Positions 45,612 to 52,801 are shown, counted from the stretch's first letter. The stretch is DNA of 64,000 nt from Maribacter polysiphoniae (GCF_003148665.1 NZ_QGGQ01000014.1:47180-111179); one strand, 5' to 3'. Translations and numbers: made by a program. The notes: generated by a model not told the origin, from the letters alone.

Positions 45612-46202
45612 ATGGGACCTCTGATACCAAATGGAATATTAACAAATGAATGGAACATCATTATCGCCGTACTGATAGGCTTGGCCTTTGGCTTTATTTT
45701 GGAAGCCTCGGGATTCTCTTCCTCCCGAAAATTGGCGGGTGTTTTTTATGGCTATGACTTTGCCGTACTGAAAGTGTTTTTCACAGCTGCCGTTGTCTCG
45801 GTGATCGGCTTGTATTATATGGATTATCTAGGATGGATCGATATGGGCATGTTATATGTGCATCCTACCTATTTATGGGCTGCGATTATCGGTGGGGCCA
45901 TTATGGGGGTAGGTTTCGTCGCAGGCGGATTTTGTCCCGGCACCAGTCTTTGTGCCGTTGCCATTGGCAAACTGGATGCTTGGGTCTATGTTTTTGGCAT
46001 TATGCTGGGGGTATTCATTTTTTCAGAAGCCTATAGTGTATTGGAAGGACTGTACAATGGTTCTTTCTTAGGGAATATCACTTTGGTGGATAGTTTCGAC
46101 ATTCCAGCAAATTACATAATCTTCGGGGTCACAATAATTGCCTTGGTGGCCTTCTTTGTCTCTGATATTGTACGGAAGCGTATTAAAAAAGTATTTTACT
46201 AA
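45612..46202 (+). CDS. YeeE/YedE-family sulfur transport half, second
   Basis: A 196-aa membrane protein. FGFILEASGFSSSRKLAGVFYGYDFAVLKVFFTA and MGVGFVAGGFCPGTSLCAVAIGKLDAWVYV are hallmark segments; the Cys in GFCPGT aligns with the transport cysteine. Together with the preceding half it should build a full YeeE/YedE-type channel for thiosulfate or persulfide sulfur. The partnership is inferred from adjacency. Confidence 0.88.
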   Translation: MGPLIPNGILTNEWNIIIAVLIGLAFGFILEASGFSSSRKLAGVFYGYDFAVLKVFFTAAVVSVIGLYYMDYLGWIDMGMLYVHPTYLWAAIIGGAIMGVGFVAGGFCPGTSLCAVAIGKLDAWVYVFGIMLGVFIFSEAYSVLEGLYNGSFLGNITLVDSFDIPANYIIFGVTIIALVAFFVSDIVRKRIKKVFY

Positions 46203-46213
46203 AATAAAGCATT

Positions 46214-46870
46214 ATGATCAATAGGAATCTGGCCAAAATTCTTGCTAAACGGTATATCATATTAGCCTCGTTGCTCCTTATTGCAGCTTTAGGTCTGGTA
46301 TTATTGCCGGCATATCAAAAAAACGAACATGTAACCGCGGAAGATCTTTTAGCAAAAGTTGTAAACCCTGAACGTTATGTTACCTCAGATGATTTGGCCC
46401 ATAAGATCATTGCCAAAGACCCGTCGATCCTGTTGATCGATCTGCGGGACGAAGAAGAATATGCGGAATATACCTTGGCAGGAGCCCTCAATATACCTTT
46501 CGATGCGATCTTAAATGCTGATTATGAAGCCTATTTGAATCAAGGTCAATATGATGTTGTATTGTTTTCCAATGACGATTTCAAAGCGGACCAAGCATGG
46601 TTGATATTGACCAGATTGGATTATAAAAACCTGCATGTGCTAAAAGGAGGTATCAATGGATGGTATAACACGATCCTCAATCCACCAGAACCGACAGAAA
46701 ATATGGCAAAGGAAGCCTTTGAACGCTATGATTTCAGAAAGGCAGCAGCGATGTATTTTGGTGTGGGTATAAAGGCGCAGGACAATGAACAGCAGCTAAA
46801 TAGGACTCCGAAAAAAGTTGTCGTTCCTGTTATGAAAAAGAAAAAAAGAAAACCAGAGGGGGGTTGCTAA
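46214..46870 (+). CDS. Membrane-anchored rhodanese-like protein without catalytic Cys, C-terminal GGC tail (A)
   Basis: A 218-aa protein. Residues ~14-33 form one helix (YIILASLLLIAALGLVLLPA), and the rest should be periplasmic. A rhodanese domain covers ~55-155 (ILLIDLRDEEEYAEYTLAGALNIPFD; VVLFSNDDFKADQAWLIL; NLHVLKGGINGW). The position of the catalytic Cys (VLYC-loop) is Ser, so normal sulfurtransferase chemistry is not possible there. The only cysteine in the whole protein is the last residue, in the tail KKKKRKPEGGC. The next gene has the same tail. I infer that the terminal Cys serves as a sulfur-carrying arm, by analogy to SoxY (GGCGG) and DsrC. Confidence 0.85.
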   Translation: MINRNLAKILAKRYIILASLLLIAALGLVLLPAYQKNEHVTAEDLLAKVVNPERYVTSDDLAHKIIAKDPSILLIDLRDEEEYAEYTLAGALNIPFDAILNADYEAYLNQGQYDVVLFSNDDFKADQAWLILTRLDYKNLHVLKGGINGWYNTILNPPEPTENMAKEAFERYDFRKAAAMYFGVGIKAQDNEQQLNRTPKKVVVPVMKKKKRKPEGGC

Positions 46871-46882
46871 AACTATATCGAC

Positions 46883-47494
46883 ATGAAAGAATTGGAAAAA
46901 ACCAAACGTATCTCAATATCAACCGTAATTTTTATTCTGGTCATCCTCATCGGGGTATTGACTTTCAAAAAACCGACCAACGTTTATAAGAAAACGAACA
47001 GTGAGACCCTAGCCATGGTCAACACACAGGATTATTTGGTAGACTATACGGACGTTGACCAATCAAATTCGGTATTCATAGATATTCGGGAAAGGTTCGA
47101 GTATTCCAAGGGCCATATCGGTGAAGCCTTGAATATGCCCACAGCGGATATTTTGGAAGAACAAAGTATTTCAATGTTCGATGGATTAAGGGATGCAGGC
47201 AAGACAATAGTCTTTTACGGCAAAACACCCAATGAGGCGAACAGTGCTTGGATGATCTTGTACCAACTGGGTTATGAAAATATAAAAATACTCAACAGCG
47301 CCACCCAATTGGTGGATAATCGGTTTGAAGTAACGAATTATGATTTGGAAAAACCGATAGCCAACTATTTGGAGATCTTCAACAATGGTAATCCTGAAAA
47401 TTCGGAAGACACGCAGGTATTGGCTCCGGTAACCCCTAAAAAGGTCATCGCGGTGAAGAAAAAGAAGAAACGAAAACCAGAGGGAGGTTGCTGA
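46883..47494 (+). CDS. Membrane-anchored rhodanese-like protein without catalytic Cys, C-terminal GGC tail (B)
   Basis: A 203-aa paralogue-like partner of the preceding gene (12-bp gap). One N-terminal helix (ISTVIFILVILIGVLTF) is followed by a rhodanese domain: SVFIDIRERFEYSKGHIGEALNMPT and TIVFYGKTPNEANSAWMILYQLG. The loop that should hold Cys reads YGKTPNEAN. Again the single cysteine of the protein is the C-terminal residue, after KKKKKRKPEGG. The domains have diverged strongly while the tail is almost identical, which points to selection on the tail. Confidence 0.85.
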   Translation: MKELEKTKRISISTVIFILVILIGVLTFKKPTNVYKKTNSETLAMVNTQDYLVDYTDVDQSNSVFIDIRERFEYSKGHIGEALNMPTADILEEQSISMFDGLRDAGKTIVFYGKTPNEANSAWMILYQLGYENIKILNSATQLVDNRFEVTNYDLEKPIANYLEIFNNGNPENSEDTQVLAPVTPKKVIAVKKKKKRKPEGGC

Positions 47495-47584
47495 TTTTGA
47501 AAAACCATCAAAAGGAAAGTCGTATTATACAAAAATCCATATGCCTCAGATTTAAATTCCGTGATATTCCAACAAGGGAAATAA

Positions 47585-48505
47585 TCAAGATCGAAAAAAA
47601 CGGGTAAAAACCATAAATTTTCGTTTGGTGTTGATGAAATAAACCCCTGTAAGCAGTACAACGGCAGCCATAATAGACTGTAGGGTCACCTCCTCTTCCA
47701 AAAAATACCAGCCCAAAACCAGTGCGATTATGGGATTTACATACGTAGAGGTGGCTACTTTTTCTGGTGAAACGACCTTTAATAAATAATTGAACGATGT
47801 AAAGGCCACGATACTACCAAAAACGATAAGCAATAACACCGATAATTGCACGGGGCTGCTCCATACCCAAGGAGAGCTCCATGTCTCATTAAAAAGTAGA
47901 CTCGAAATAGCAAGCATGATACCCGCCATCAGCATTTGATAACCCGTATTCACAAAGTGGTTTCTTGGTAGATCTGCCTTTCCGACAAAAATACTTCCAT
48001 AGGCCCAACTCAACATACATAGAAATATCATGGACATTCCTAAAATGGAATTCTCTTGACTGAGGATTTGCTTTTGGCTTACCAGTAAATAAATTCCGAT
48101 CAAACCAAGGATTACCCCAACAATGGACATCAACTGTATTTTTTTACCTTGGAGGATACGCATAAGTACAAGAACGATCAATGGCTGTGCAGAAACTTCC
48201 AAAGCTGCGAAACCACTATCAACAAACCTAAGGGCCCAAACCACTACCCCATTTCCAAAGGATAGGAACAAGAAACCGGCAATAATGGTATTCTTCAATT
48301 GGCGCCAGCTTATGGCAATACTTTTTCCCATCATCATGGCGATAATGAATATCAATATCCCAGCAACAGTAAAACGTGTGGCCGCAAGCATAAAAGGGGG
48401 TAATTCATTTACGGCGATTTTATTTAAAAGGTAGGTAGAACCCCAAATAACATATATGGAGAAAAATGCAAGGATAATCAATAATGGTTTTTGGTTCTTT
48501 TCCAT
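47585..48505 (-). CDS. EamA/DMT-family transporter
   Basis: A 306-aa protein with ten predicted helices in two EamA repeats. IYVIWGSTYLLNKIAVNELPPFMLAATRF is the RhaT/YdcZ-like opening, and GSIVAFTSFNYLLKVVSPEKVATSTYVNPIIALVLGWYFLEE the second-repeat signature. Members export metabolites or amino acids. It is convergent with the sulfur operon (90-bp gap) and has no partner gene. Confidence 0.88.
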   Translation of the reverse strand: MEKNQKPLLIILAFFSIYVIWGSTYLLNKIAVNELPPFMLAATRFTVAGILIFIIAMMMGKSIAISWRQLKNTIIAGFLFLSFGNGVVVWALRFVDSGFAALEVSAQPLIVLVLMRILQGKKIQLMSIVGVILGLIGIYLLVSQKQILSQENSILGMSMIFLCMLSWAYGSIFVGKADLPRNHFVNTGYQMLMAGIMLAISSLLFNETWSSPWVWSSPVQLSVLLLIVFGSIVAFTSFNYLLKVVSPEKVATSTYVNPIIALVLGWYFLEEEVTLQSIMAAVVLLTGVYFINTKRKFMVFTRFFRS

Positions 48506-48685
48506 GAATTATATATGAGGGTCAATATTAATCATATACTTCGGATTCTCAACTAAGTATAAAAAGGATGTGACCAAGGTTGTTCTTAAATTGGTGATTT
48601 TACACCAAAGAAAATAGCCATGAGATCCATAGGTATTCTGATGGTGTATGTTGTCTTGAAATAAATGGTTATGTGAAAATTTGTG

Positions 48686-49828
48686 TCAATTGAATTTGTC
48701 CCACCAATCCGTAGTGGTATAGTCCTGTTGTTCAAGGCTAATGGACTCCCCTATTCTAGGGACAATTACTGAAACGTTCAATTCATTGGCCTTTTTTAGG
48801 ATTCGCTCAACAGGATCGGTCCAGGAATGCATGGCCAATTTAAAGGCCCCCCAATGAATGGGCATTATTCTGTTTGCCTTGATGTCGATTGCCGCTTGTG
48901 CCGTTTCTTCCGGCATCATATGTATTTCCTTCCACATTTCGTTGTATTGACCACATTCCATCATGGCAAAATCAAAAGGTCCATATTTATTGCCAATTTC
49001 CTTAAAATGGGAACCATACCCACTATCGCCACTGAAGAATATATTCTCGGTTGTGGATTGTATGATCCAAGAAGCCCAGAGGGTATTGCCCCGATCATTG
49101 ATTCCCCTTCCTGAAAAATGTTGCGCAGGGGTACATCTAAAGATCAAATCATCAAAATTACTTTCTTGCCACCAGTCCAACTCCGTAATTCGCTCTGGTG
49201 AAACGCCCCATTCCTGTAAATGGACACCAACGCCCAAAGGAGTATAAAAATGACCTACTTTGTCCTTTAATTTCAGGATTGAACCATAATCCAAATGGTC
49301 ATAATGGTCATGGGATAGTATAACGGCATCGATGATGGGTAATTTTTCAATTTGTATCGGCAATTCACGACTAAACCTATTGCTGCCCAATATGGGATTG
49401 GGGGCCGGAACATCCCCGAACATAGGGTCGATCAAGATGTTCTTTCCATTCATTTGAAGTAAAAAGGTCGAATGGCCAAACCATACCAGTCGAGTACTAT
49501 CGTTATAGTTCACGATACTGAGGGAATCTATTTTCTCAACCGTTATGTCTTCACTCGGCCTTGTTTTTGGGGAAGGTTTAAAATAGCCCACCAGGCTTTT
49601 TACGAACTTATTAAAGTCCATAGACATCTCAACGTTCCCCCGATTGATGAATTTACCCTCTTTATAATTATTCGAATTTGAGTAAAGTTCCTTTTCTTCC
49701 TTGGAGGCCTTACCCCCAAATTCCGGGCTACTGTATATAAAAATCGTTGTGGTTATCAATACCACTCCCAATAGAACACCAATACCTATCAACATTCGTT
49801 TTATTATTATTAAAATTTTCCTGATCAT
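48686..49828 (-). CDS. MBL-fold metallohydrolase (UlaG/NAPE-PLD-like), membrane-anchored
   Basis: A 380-aa protein with an N-terminal helix (IGIGVLLGVVLITTTIFIYSS) and a metallo-beta-lactamase fold. Metal ligands are in HSTFLLQMNGKNILIDP, SHDHYDHLDYGS, and SGDSGYGSHF, with the last His in MPIHWGAFKLAMHSW. SSNRFSRELPI-like and DWWQ segments match NAPE-PLD/RomA-type bacterial proteins. It may hydrolyse phospho-diester lipids; the substrate is unverified. Confidence 0.87.
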   Translation of the reverse strand: MIRKILIIIKRMLIGIGVLLGVVLITTTIFIYSSPEFGGKASKEEKELYSNSNNYKEGKFINRGNVEMSMDFNKFVKSLVGYFKPSPKTRPSEDITVEKIDSLSIVNYNDSTRLVWFGHSTFLLQMNGKNILIDPMFGDVPAPNPILGSNRFSRELPIQIEKLPIIDAVILSHDHYDHLDYGSILKLKDKVGHFYTPLGVGVHLQEWGVSPERITELDWWQESNFDDLIFRCTPAQHFSGRGINDRGNTLWASWIIQSTTENIFFSGDSGYGSHFKEIGNKYGPFDFAMMECGQYNEMWKEIHMMPEETAQAAIDIKANRIMPIHWGAFKLAMHSWTDPVERILKKANELNVSVIVPRIGESISLEQQDYTTTDWWDKFN

Positions 49829-49908
49829 TTAAAATTTTTCAAACAAAGGGACAAAAATAGCATAATAGATTTAGGATACGCGCCAGCAGGAACGAAGGAA
49901 ACATAATA

Positions 49909-49932
49909 AAAAGGGCAAATAGCCCTCTTTTA
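49909..49932 (-). terminator. Hairpin at the end of the 52-aa frame
   Basis: AGGGC and GCCCT arms with A-rich and T-rich flanks on both sides; on the reverse strand it is followed by CTTTTTATT. It directly overlaps the stop codon at 49930. Confidence 0.65.
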
Positions 49933-50088
49933 CTTCCCATGGAACCTTATTTTATTATGCACCCAAGATTTTGTGCCCGTAGAGGCACTGGAATTCACTT
50001 TTGTACCTTCTTCATTACAACCATGGATATACATGGCAGGAATAACGATTTTTTTCCATCGGATTTCCCCGTCAATGTAAATTTCCAT
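49930..50088 (-). pseudogene. 52-aa fragment, probable 3' remnant of a lost gene
   Basis: The frame from ATG 50088 reads MEIYIDGEIRWKKIVIPAMY, then IHGCNEEGTKVNSSASTGTK, SWVHNKIRFHGK. The same frame extends upstream through IWFRIRSQSGTIL without a start, into the cold-shock terminator. It looks like the end of a beta-rich protein with charged and aromatic residues, and a terminator overlaps its stop, as if a complete gene once existed. I do not recognise the family. Confidence 0.4.
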
Positions 50089-50157
50089 CAGGATTGTCCC
50101 ACTTTGGCTTCTAATCCTAAACCATATTTTTATAGGAAGACCCTTAGGAAGAAAGAA

Positions 50158-50182
50158 AAAGACCGCAAACTATGCGGTCTTT
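50158..50182 (-). terminator. Rho-independent terminator of the cold-shock gene
   Basis: AAAGACCGCA and TGCGGTCTTT arms around AACTA; on the reverse strand followed by TTTTTCTTTCTT. Confidence 0.85.
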
Positions 50183-50214
50183 ATAAATCAAATTTGTTAT
50201 GAAATGGTATGTTG

Positions 50215-50670
50215 TTAGATTTTCTTGACCCTAACTGCGTTCATACCACGTTGTCCTTTTTCAAGCTCGAAGGATACCTTATCGTTTTCCTCGATTTCAT
50301 CAATCAAACCACTGACATGGGTAAAATACTTTTCTTGGTCAACCGCGTCTATGATAAAACCAAATCCTTTGGAAGAATCATAGAAAGAAACCTTACCTGT
50401 TCTTACTGGATCGAATTTCTCCTCATCACTTTCCTCTTTCTTAGGAATTCCCAAGACAATGTCCTCTGCCTCGATTTCTATCTTTTGGGATGGATCTGGA
50501 GGGGTATCGGTTAAATTGCCGTTGTAATCAACGTAAGCAAACTGAATGCCGCCGCCACTTTCTTTAGCTGCAGCTTTTCGAGCTACTTTTTTCTTTTTCT
50601 TTTCCTCACGTTTTTTCAAACGCTTCTTTTCTTTTTCACTTTTGTTAAATGTCTGTTGCGACTTGGCCAT
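50215..50670 (-). CDS. Cold-shock domain protein with long basic N-terminal extension
   Basis: A 151-aa protein. The C-terminal ~65 residues are a cold-shock domain with RNP1 KGFGFI and RNP2 KYFTHVS. The N-terminal ~85 residues are an unusual extension: a very basic stretch (KEKKRLKKREEKKKKKVARKAAA), a glycine linker and an acidic segment (IEIEAEDIVLG...KEESDEEKFD). Canonical CspA is ~70 aa, so this variant probably binds RNA or ribosomes through the basic arm as well. The mRNA has a ~125-nt leader (next feature), common for cold-induced genes. Confidence 0.88.
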   Translation of the reverse strand: MAKSQQTFNKSEKEKKRLKKREEKKKKKVARKAAAKESGGGIQFAYVDYNGNLTDTPPDPSQKIEIEAEDIVLGIPKKEESDEEKFDPVRTGKVSFYDSSKGFGFIIDAVDQEKYFTHVSGLIDEIEENDKVSFELEKGQRGMNAVRVKKI

Positions 50671-50811
50671 ATTTTATTACAATAAATTTTTGTTTTAAAT
50701 TTAAGAAAAAGGGCTTAAACAAATCGTGCTATGAAAAAAAACAATCTCGGAGAAAACATACGACCATTTCATTGAAAAATGGTCCCTAATTCAAAAACTT
50801 ATGCAAATATA
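50671..50811 (-). promoter_or_regulatory. Promoter and long 5' leader of the cold-shock gene
   Basis: Reverse-strand -7 box TATATTTG at 50804-50811 predicts a start near 50797 and a ~125-nt leader. A hairpin, GACCATTT / AAATGGTC, lies at the 5' end of that leader (about 50762-50784). It could act as a temperature-responsive structure, by analogy with cspA leaders. Confidence 0.5.
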
Positions 50812-50889
50812 AGGTTTTGCTAATTAATTTAATAGCAGTAAAAGCTTTTGTTGCTTAAGTAGTCCTTCGAGAATTACAAACGTTCCCAT

Positions 50890-50927
50890 AAAAAAGGATG
50901 GTTTACCCTTAAGTTAAACCACCCTTT
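50890..50927 (-). terminator. Rho-independent terminator of the GerW-like gene
   Basis: On the reverse strand AAGGGTGGTTTA pairs with TAAACCATCCTT and is followed by TTTTTAT, 31 bases after the stop at 50958. Confidence 0.8.
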
Positions 50928-50957
50928 GATTATAGATCCTTCGCCTTTAAGGAAGAT

Positions 50958-51326
50958 TTAAGCGACGGTTTCTTCGGCTTTCCTATTTCTGGTTATTTTT
51001 TCAATAAGGTCAGGAACCTTTTCAAATGCTGCAGCCAATCCGTGTGTTTTGCCTGCTTCCAAAAATGAAATTTGATCACCTTTGGTCACTAGAAAACCGA
51101 TAGGTTCAATGCCGACACCCGCACCAGCGCCCATGCCCTGGCCTTTTTTTGATTTAGCCTCGGTACCTTCGCCCCCACCAGAGCCAAACCCCATGCCTAC
51201 CTTTATAACAGGTACGCATTTAAATTCACCCAGTTCAAATTGTTTGCCAACTACAGTTTCTGTATTGGCCTCAGCCTTCATAAAGTCTGTGATCTTTCCC
51301 AATAATTCTTCAAAATGTAATTCCAT
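50958..51326 (-). CDS. GerW/YtfJ-family protein
   Basis: A 122-aa member of the GerW (YtfJ) family, named for a Bacillus spore protein but common in non-sporulating bacteria. The features are an N-terminal helix, VVGKQFELGEFKCVPVIKVGMGFGSGGG, and GAGAGVGIEPIGFLVTKGDQISF, a Gly-rich beta core. It has no signal peptide. It is preceded 11 bp upstream by a DUF2953-like membrane gene, the same pairing as ytfI-ytfJ in Bacillus. Function outside sporulation is unknown. Confidence 0.87.
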   Translation of the reverse strand: MELHFEELLGKITDFMKAEANTETVVGKQFELGEFKCVPVIKVGMGFGSGGGEGTEAKSKKGQGMGAGAGVGIEPIGFLVTKGDQISFLEAGKTHGLAAAFEKVPDLIEKITRNRKAEETVA

Positions 51327-51337
51327 AGTATTGAGTT

Positions 51338-51838
51338 TTAAGTGTTAATAAGTGCTCTAATTACGTGTATTGGTCTATTCTGTATATGAAGTATGAATTG
51401 GTTTTGTCCTATAAAATTGATATTGAATTGTCCCTGGCTAAGGTTTAAAAAAGCAAATACAGGATATAATTTGGCATTTGTGATACAATTCCCTGTATCA
51501 ATATTCAATACTAGTTGCTTGACTTTAAAGGTCCGTAAAGCCTTAAGAATACGATTCATCTTGGGATGCCTCTTTTTTGAAACCTGTTGTTTTTTTAAGG
51601 TTTTTTCCTTTTTCTGGGAACTTATTCGGTCTAAAGGATGGAAATAGAAATCCATAAACAAGGCCTTAATGTGAATCCGAATCAACTGCTCCCTATCAGG
51701 TTCTATATTGGCTTTAACCAATCCTTTGGCTTGTATAAAATATTCATGGGTACCCGTATCAATGAAAAGAACCACTTTCATAAATAATAGGAACAGTATG
51801 AATACAGTTAGGAGTATTAGGACAATAAGCAATGTCAT
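51338..51838 (-). CDS. DUF2953-like (YtfI-like) membrane protein
   Basis: A 166-aa protein with one N-terminal helix (MTLLIVLILLTVFILFLLFMKVVLF). It then has a beta-rich part, a basic linker (KKEKTLKKQQVSKKRHPKMNRI), and a C-terminal segment LRTFKVKQLVLNIDTGNCITNAKLYPVFAFL that resembles DUF2953. Assignment rests mainly on architecture plus adjacency to the GerW-like gene. The pair is likely a membrane-associated complex. Confidence 0.65.
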   Translation of the reverse strand: MTLLIVLILLTVFILFLLFMKVVLFIDTGTHEYFIQAKGLVKANIEPDREQLIRIHIKALFMDFYFHPLDRISSQKKEKTLKKQQVSKKRHPKMNRILKALRTFKVKQLVLNIDTGNCITNAKLYPVFAFLNLSQGQFNINFIGQNQFILHIQNRPIHVIRALINT

Positions 51839-52102
51839 AACCTATTTTTATGCAAATGAAGATGAATGGTACCCTTAAAACAATGACCCAAGTCATTTCT
51901 TTTGCATTTTATTTATTTTTATATTCTTACTTGTAAATAAGTGTAAAAACCTGTAAATCAAATATATAGTATTTTTTATTCTCCCCTATCTAATACCTTC
52001 GATTGTTAAATATTATATAAAATAGTACCTTTTTATACATAGTACTGTAACAAAACTACACCCATCTCGTCTGTTTAGTGTAAGTCAATTAAAAACAACA
52101 CA

Positions 52103-52219
52103 ATGGAAACATTATATCCACATCAAGTAAGACCTAGAATATATTTTGATTTAGGTAGCGGTTGGCATACCGATAGATTCTATGATCTAACAATCAGCAA
52201 CAAAACCAATAACAATTAA
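52103..52219 (+). CDS. 38-aa peptide leading the small-protein array
   Basis: Encodes METLYPHQVRPRIYFDLGSG, WHTDRFYDLTISNKTNNN. It is not homologous to the three repeated peptides that follow but begins the same forward stretch, 11 bp before the first of them. The aromatic-rich sequence and good ATG suggest it is real. No family is recognised; it may be translated with the array. Confidence 0.5.
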   Translation: METLYPHQVRPRIYFDLGSGWHTDRFYDLTISNKTNNN

Positions 52220-52230
52220 AAACGAATATC

Positions 52231-52344
52231 ATGAGAGCATCACTAAGAAGAACAGCAACAGAAACAAGGGTAAATTCATTCTTTTCAACCTTAAAAGACA
52301 GCAAACGGGTTCAATGGGCAGGTTATAGAAAATATAATCGCTAA
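52231..52344 (+). CDS. Tandem small basic protein, copy 1 (37 aa)
   Basis: Starts MRASLRRTATETRVNSFFST and ends LKDSKRVQWAGYRKYNR. It has ten Lys/Arg against two acidic residues. It aligns without gaps to copy 2 and with one gap to copy 3, sharing MR, TE-x-R, FS, K-x-SKRV-x-WA-x-YR. SKRV is encoded AGC-AAA-CGG-GTT here, AGT-AAA-CGT-GTA in copy 2 and AGT-AAA-AGG-GTG in copy 3. Such synonymous change shows that the peptide sequence is conserved. No family is known to me. A nucleic-acid or ribosome-binding role is possible from its charge. Confidence 0.75.
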   Translation: MRASLRRTATETRVNSFFSTLKDSKRVQWAGYRKYNR

Positions 52345-52414
52345 TACAATCCTTCATCATAATCAAAAAACAATCAGATCGGTATTGACATACAGATCAT
52401 AAAAAACAGAAATC

Positions 52415-52528
52415 ATGAGAGCAACATTAAGTAAATCACCTACAGAATCAAGAACATACGCTTATTTTTCAAGTTTTAAGAACAGTAAACGTGTACGTTG
52501 GGCAGCCTATAGAAGTTACAACAGGTAG
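52415..52528 (+). CDS. Tandem small basic protein, copy 2 (37 aa)
   Basis: Starts MRATLSKSPTESRTYAYFSS and ends FKNSKRVRWAAYRSYNR. Same length and layout as copy 1. The start lies exactly 184 bp after that of copy 1, with a 70-bp spacer between stop and start. A conserved A-rich leader ending AAATC-ATG precedes it. No signal peptide or transmembrane helix. Confidence 0.75.
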   Translation: MRATLSKSPTESRTYAYFSSFKNSKRVRWAAYRSYNR

Positions 52529-52598
52529 CCCCAACAATAACAAAACAATCATCAATCACTTCCTGGACTTTATTCAGGATCTAAAAAAAACAATCATC

Positions 52599-52712
52599 AT
52601 GAGAACAACAATCACTTTACAAACCCCTACAGAGGCCCGGAAAAATTCTTATTTTTCCAATTTCAAGAATAGTAAAAGGGTGCAATGGGCGAACTACCGT
52701 CACTTTAAATAG
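52599..52712 (+). CDS. Tandem small basic protein, copy 3 (37 aa)
   Basis: Starts MRTTITLQTPTEARKNSYFS and ends NFKNSKRVQWANYRHFK. The start is exactly 184 bp after that of copy 2. A longer in-frame ORF beginning at 52491 overlaps copy 2 and is not the likely product, because homology to the other copies begins at 52599. It is the last of the array and faces the EF-G paralogue across a shared hairpin. Confidence 0.75.
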   Translation: MRTTITLQTPTEARKNSYFSNFKNSKRVQWANYRHFK

Positions 52713-52747
52713 GAATAGGCTATAAAGACCATCCTTAAGGAAAAACA

Positions 52748-52778
52748 AGAGGGTGCACTTTTTAAAAGTGCACCCTCT
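52748..52778. terminator. Strong hairpin between small-protein array and EF-G paralogue
   Basis: AGAGGGTGCACTTTT and its exact complement enclose a single base. On the reverse strand TTGTTTTT follows, so it terminates the EF-G paralogue and may also serve the forward array. Confidence 0.8.
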
Positions 52779-52801
52779 ACTAATAAAGGTTGGTTAGTAA
52801 T

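Larger units (their letters stand above)
49829..50214. other. Intergenic region with gene fragment and two terminators
   Basis: Between the MBL and cold-shock genes. It holds a small reverse reading frame with its own terminator (49909-50088) and the cold-shock terminator (50158-50182). Nothing else was recognised. Confidence 0.5.
52231..52712 (+). repeat. 184-bp tandem gene repeat (three units)
   Basis: Units start at 52231, 52415 and 52599; each is a 114-bp gene plus 70-bp spacer (the last lacks the spacer). DNA has diverged mainly at synonymous sites and in the spacers, so the duplication is old. Confidence 0.8.

Noticed and set aside
50958..51326. GerW-like gene as evidence of sporulation
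   Set aside because: The family is widespread in non-sporulating bacteria and no other spore gene is present.
52491..52712. 73-codon version of the third small protein
   Set aside because: Its first 36 residues overlap copy 2 and its spacer; homology with the other copies begins at the ATG at 52599.
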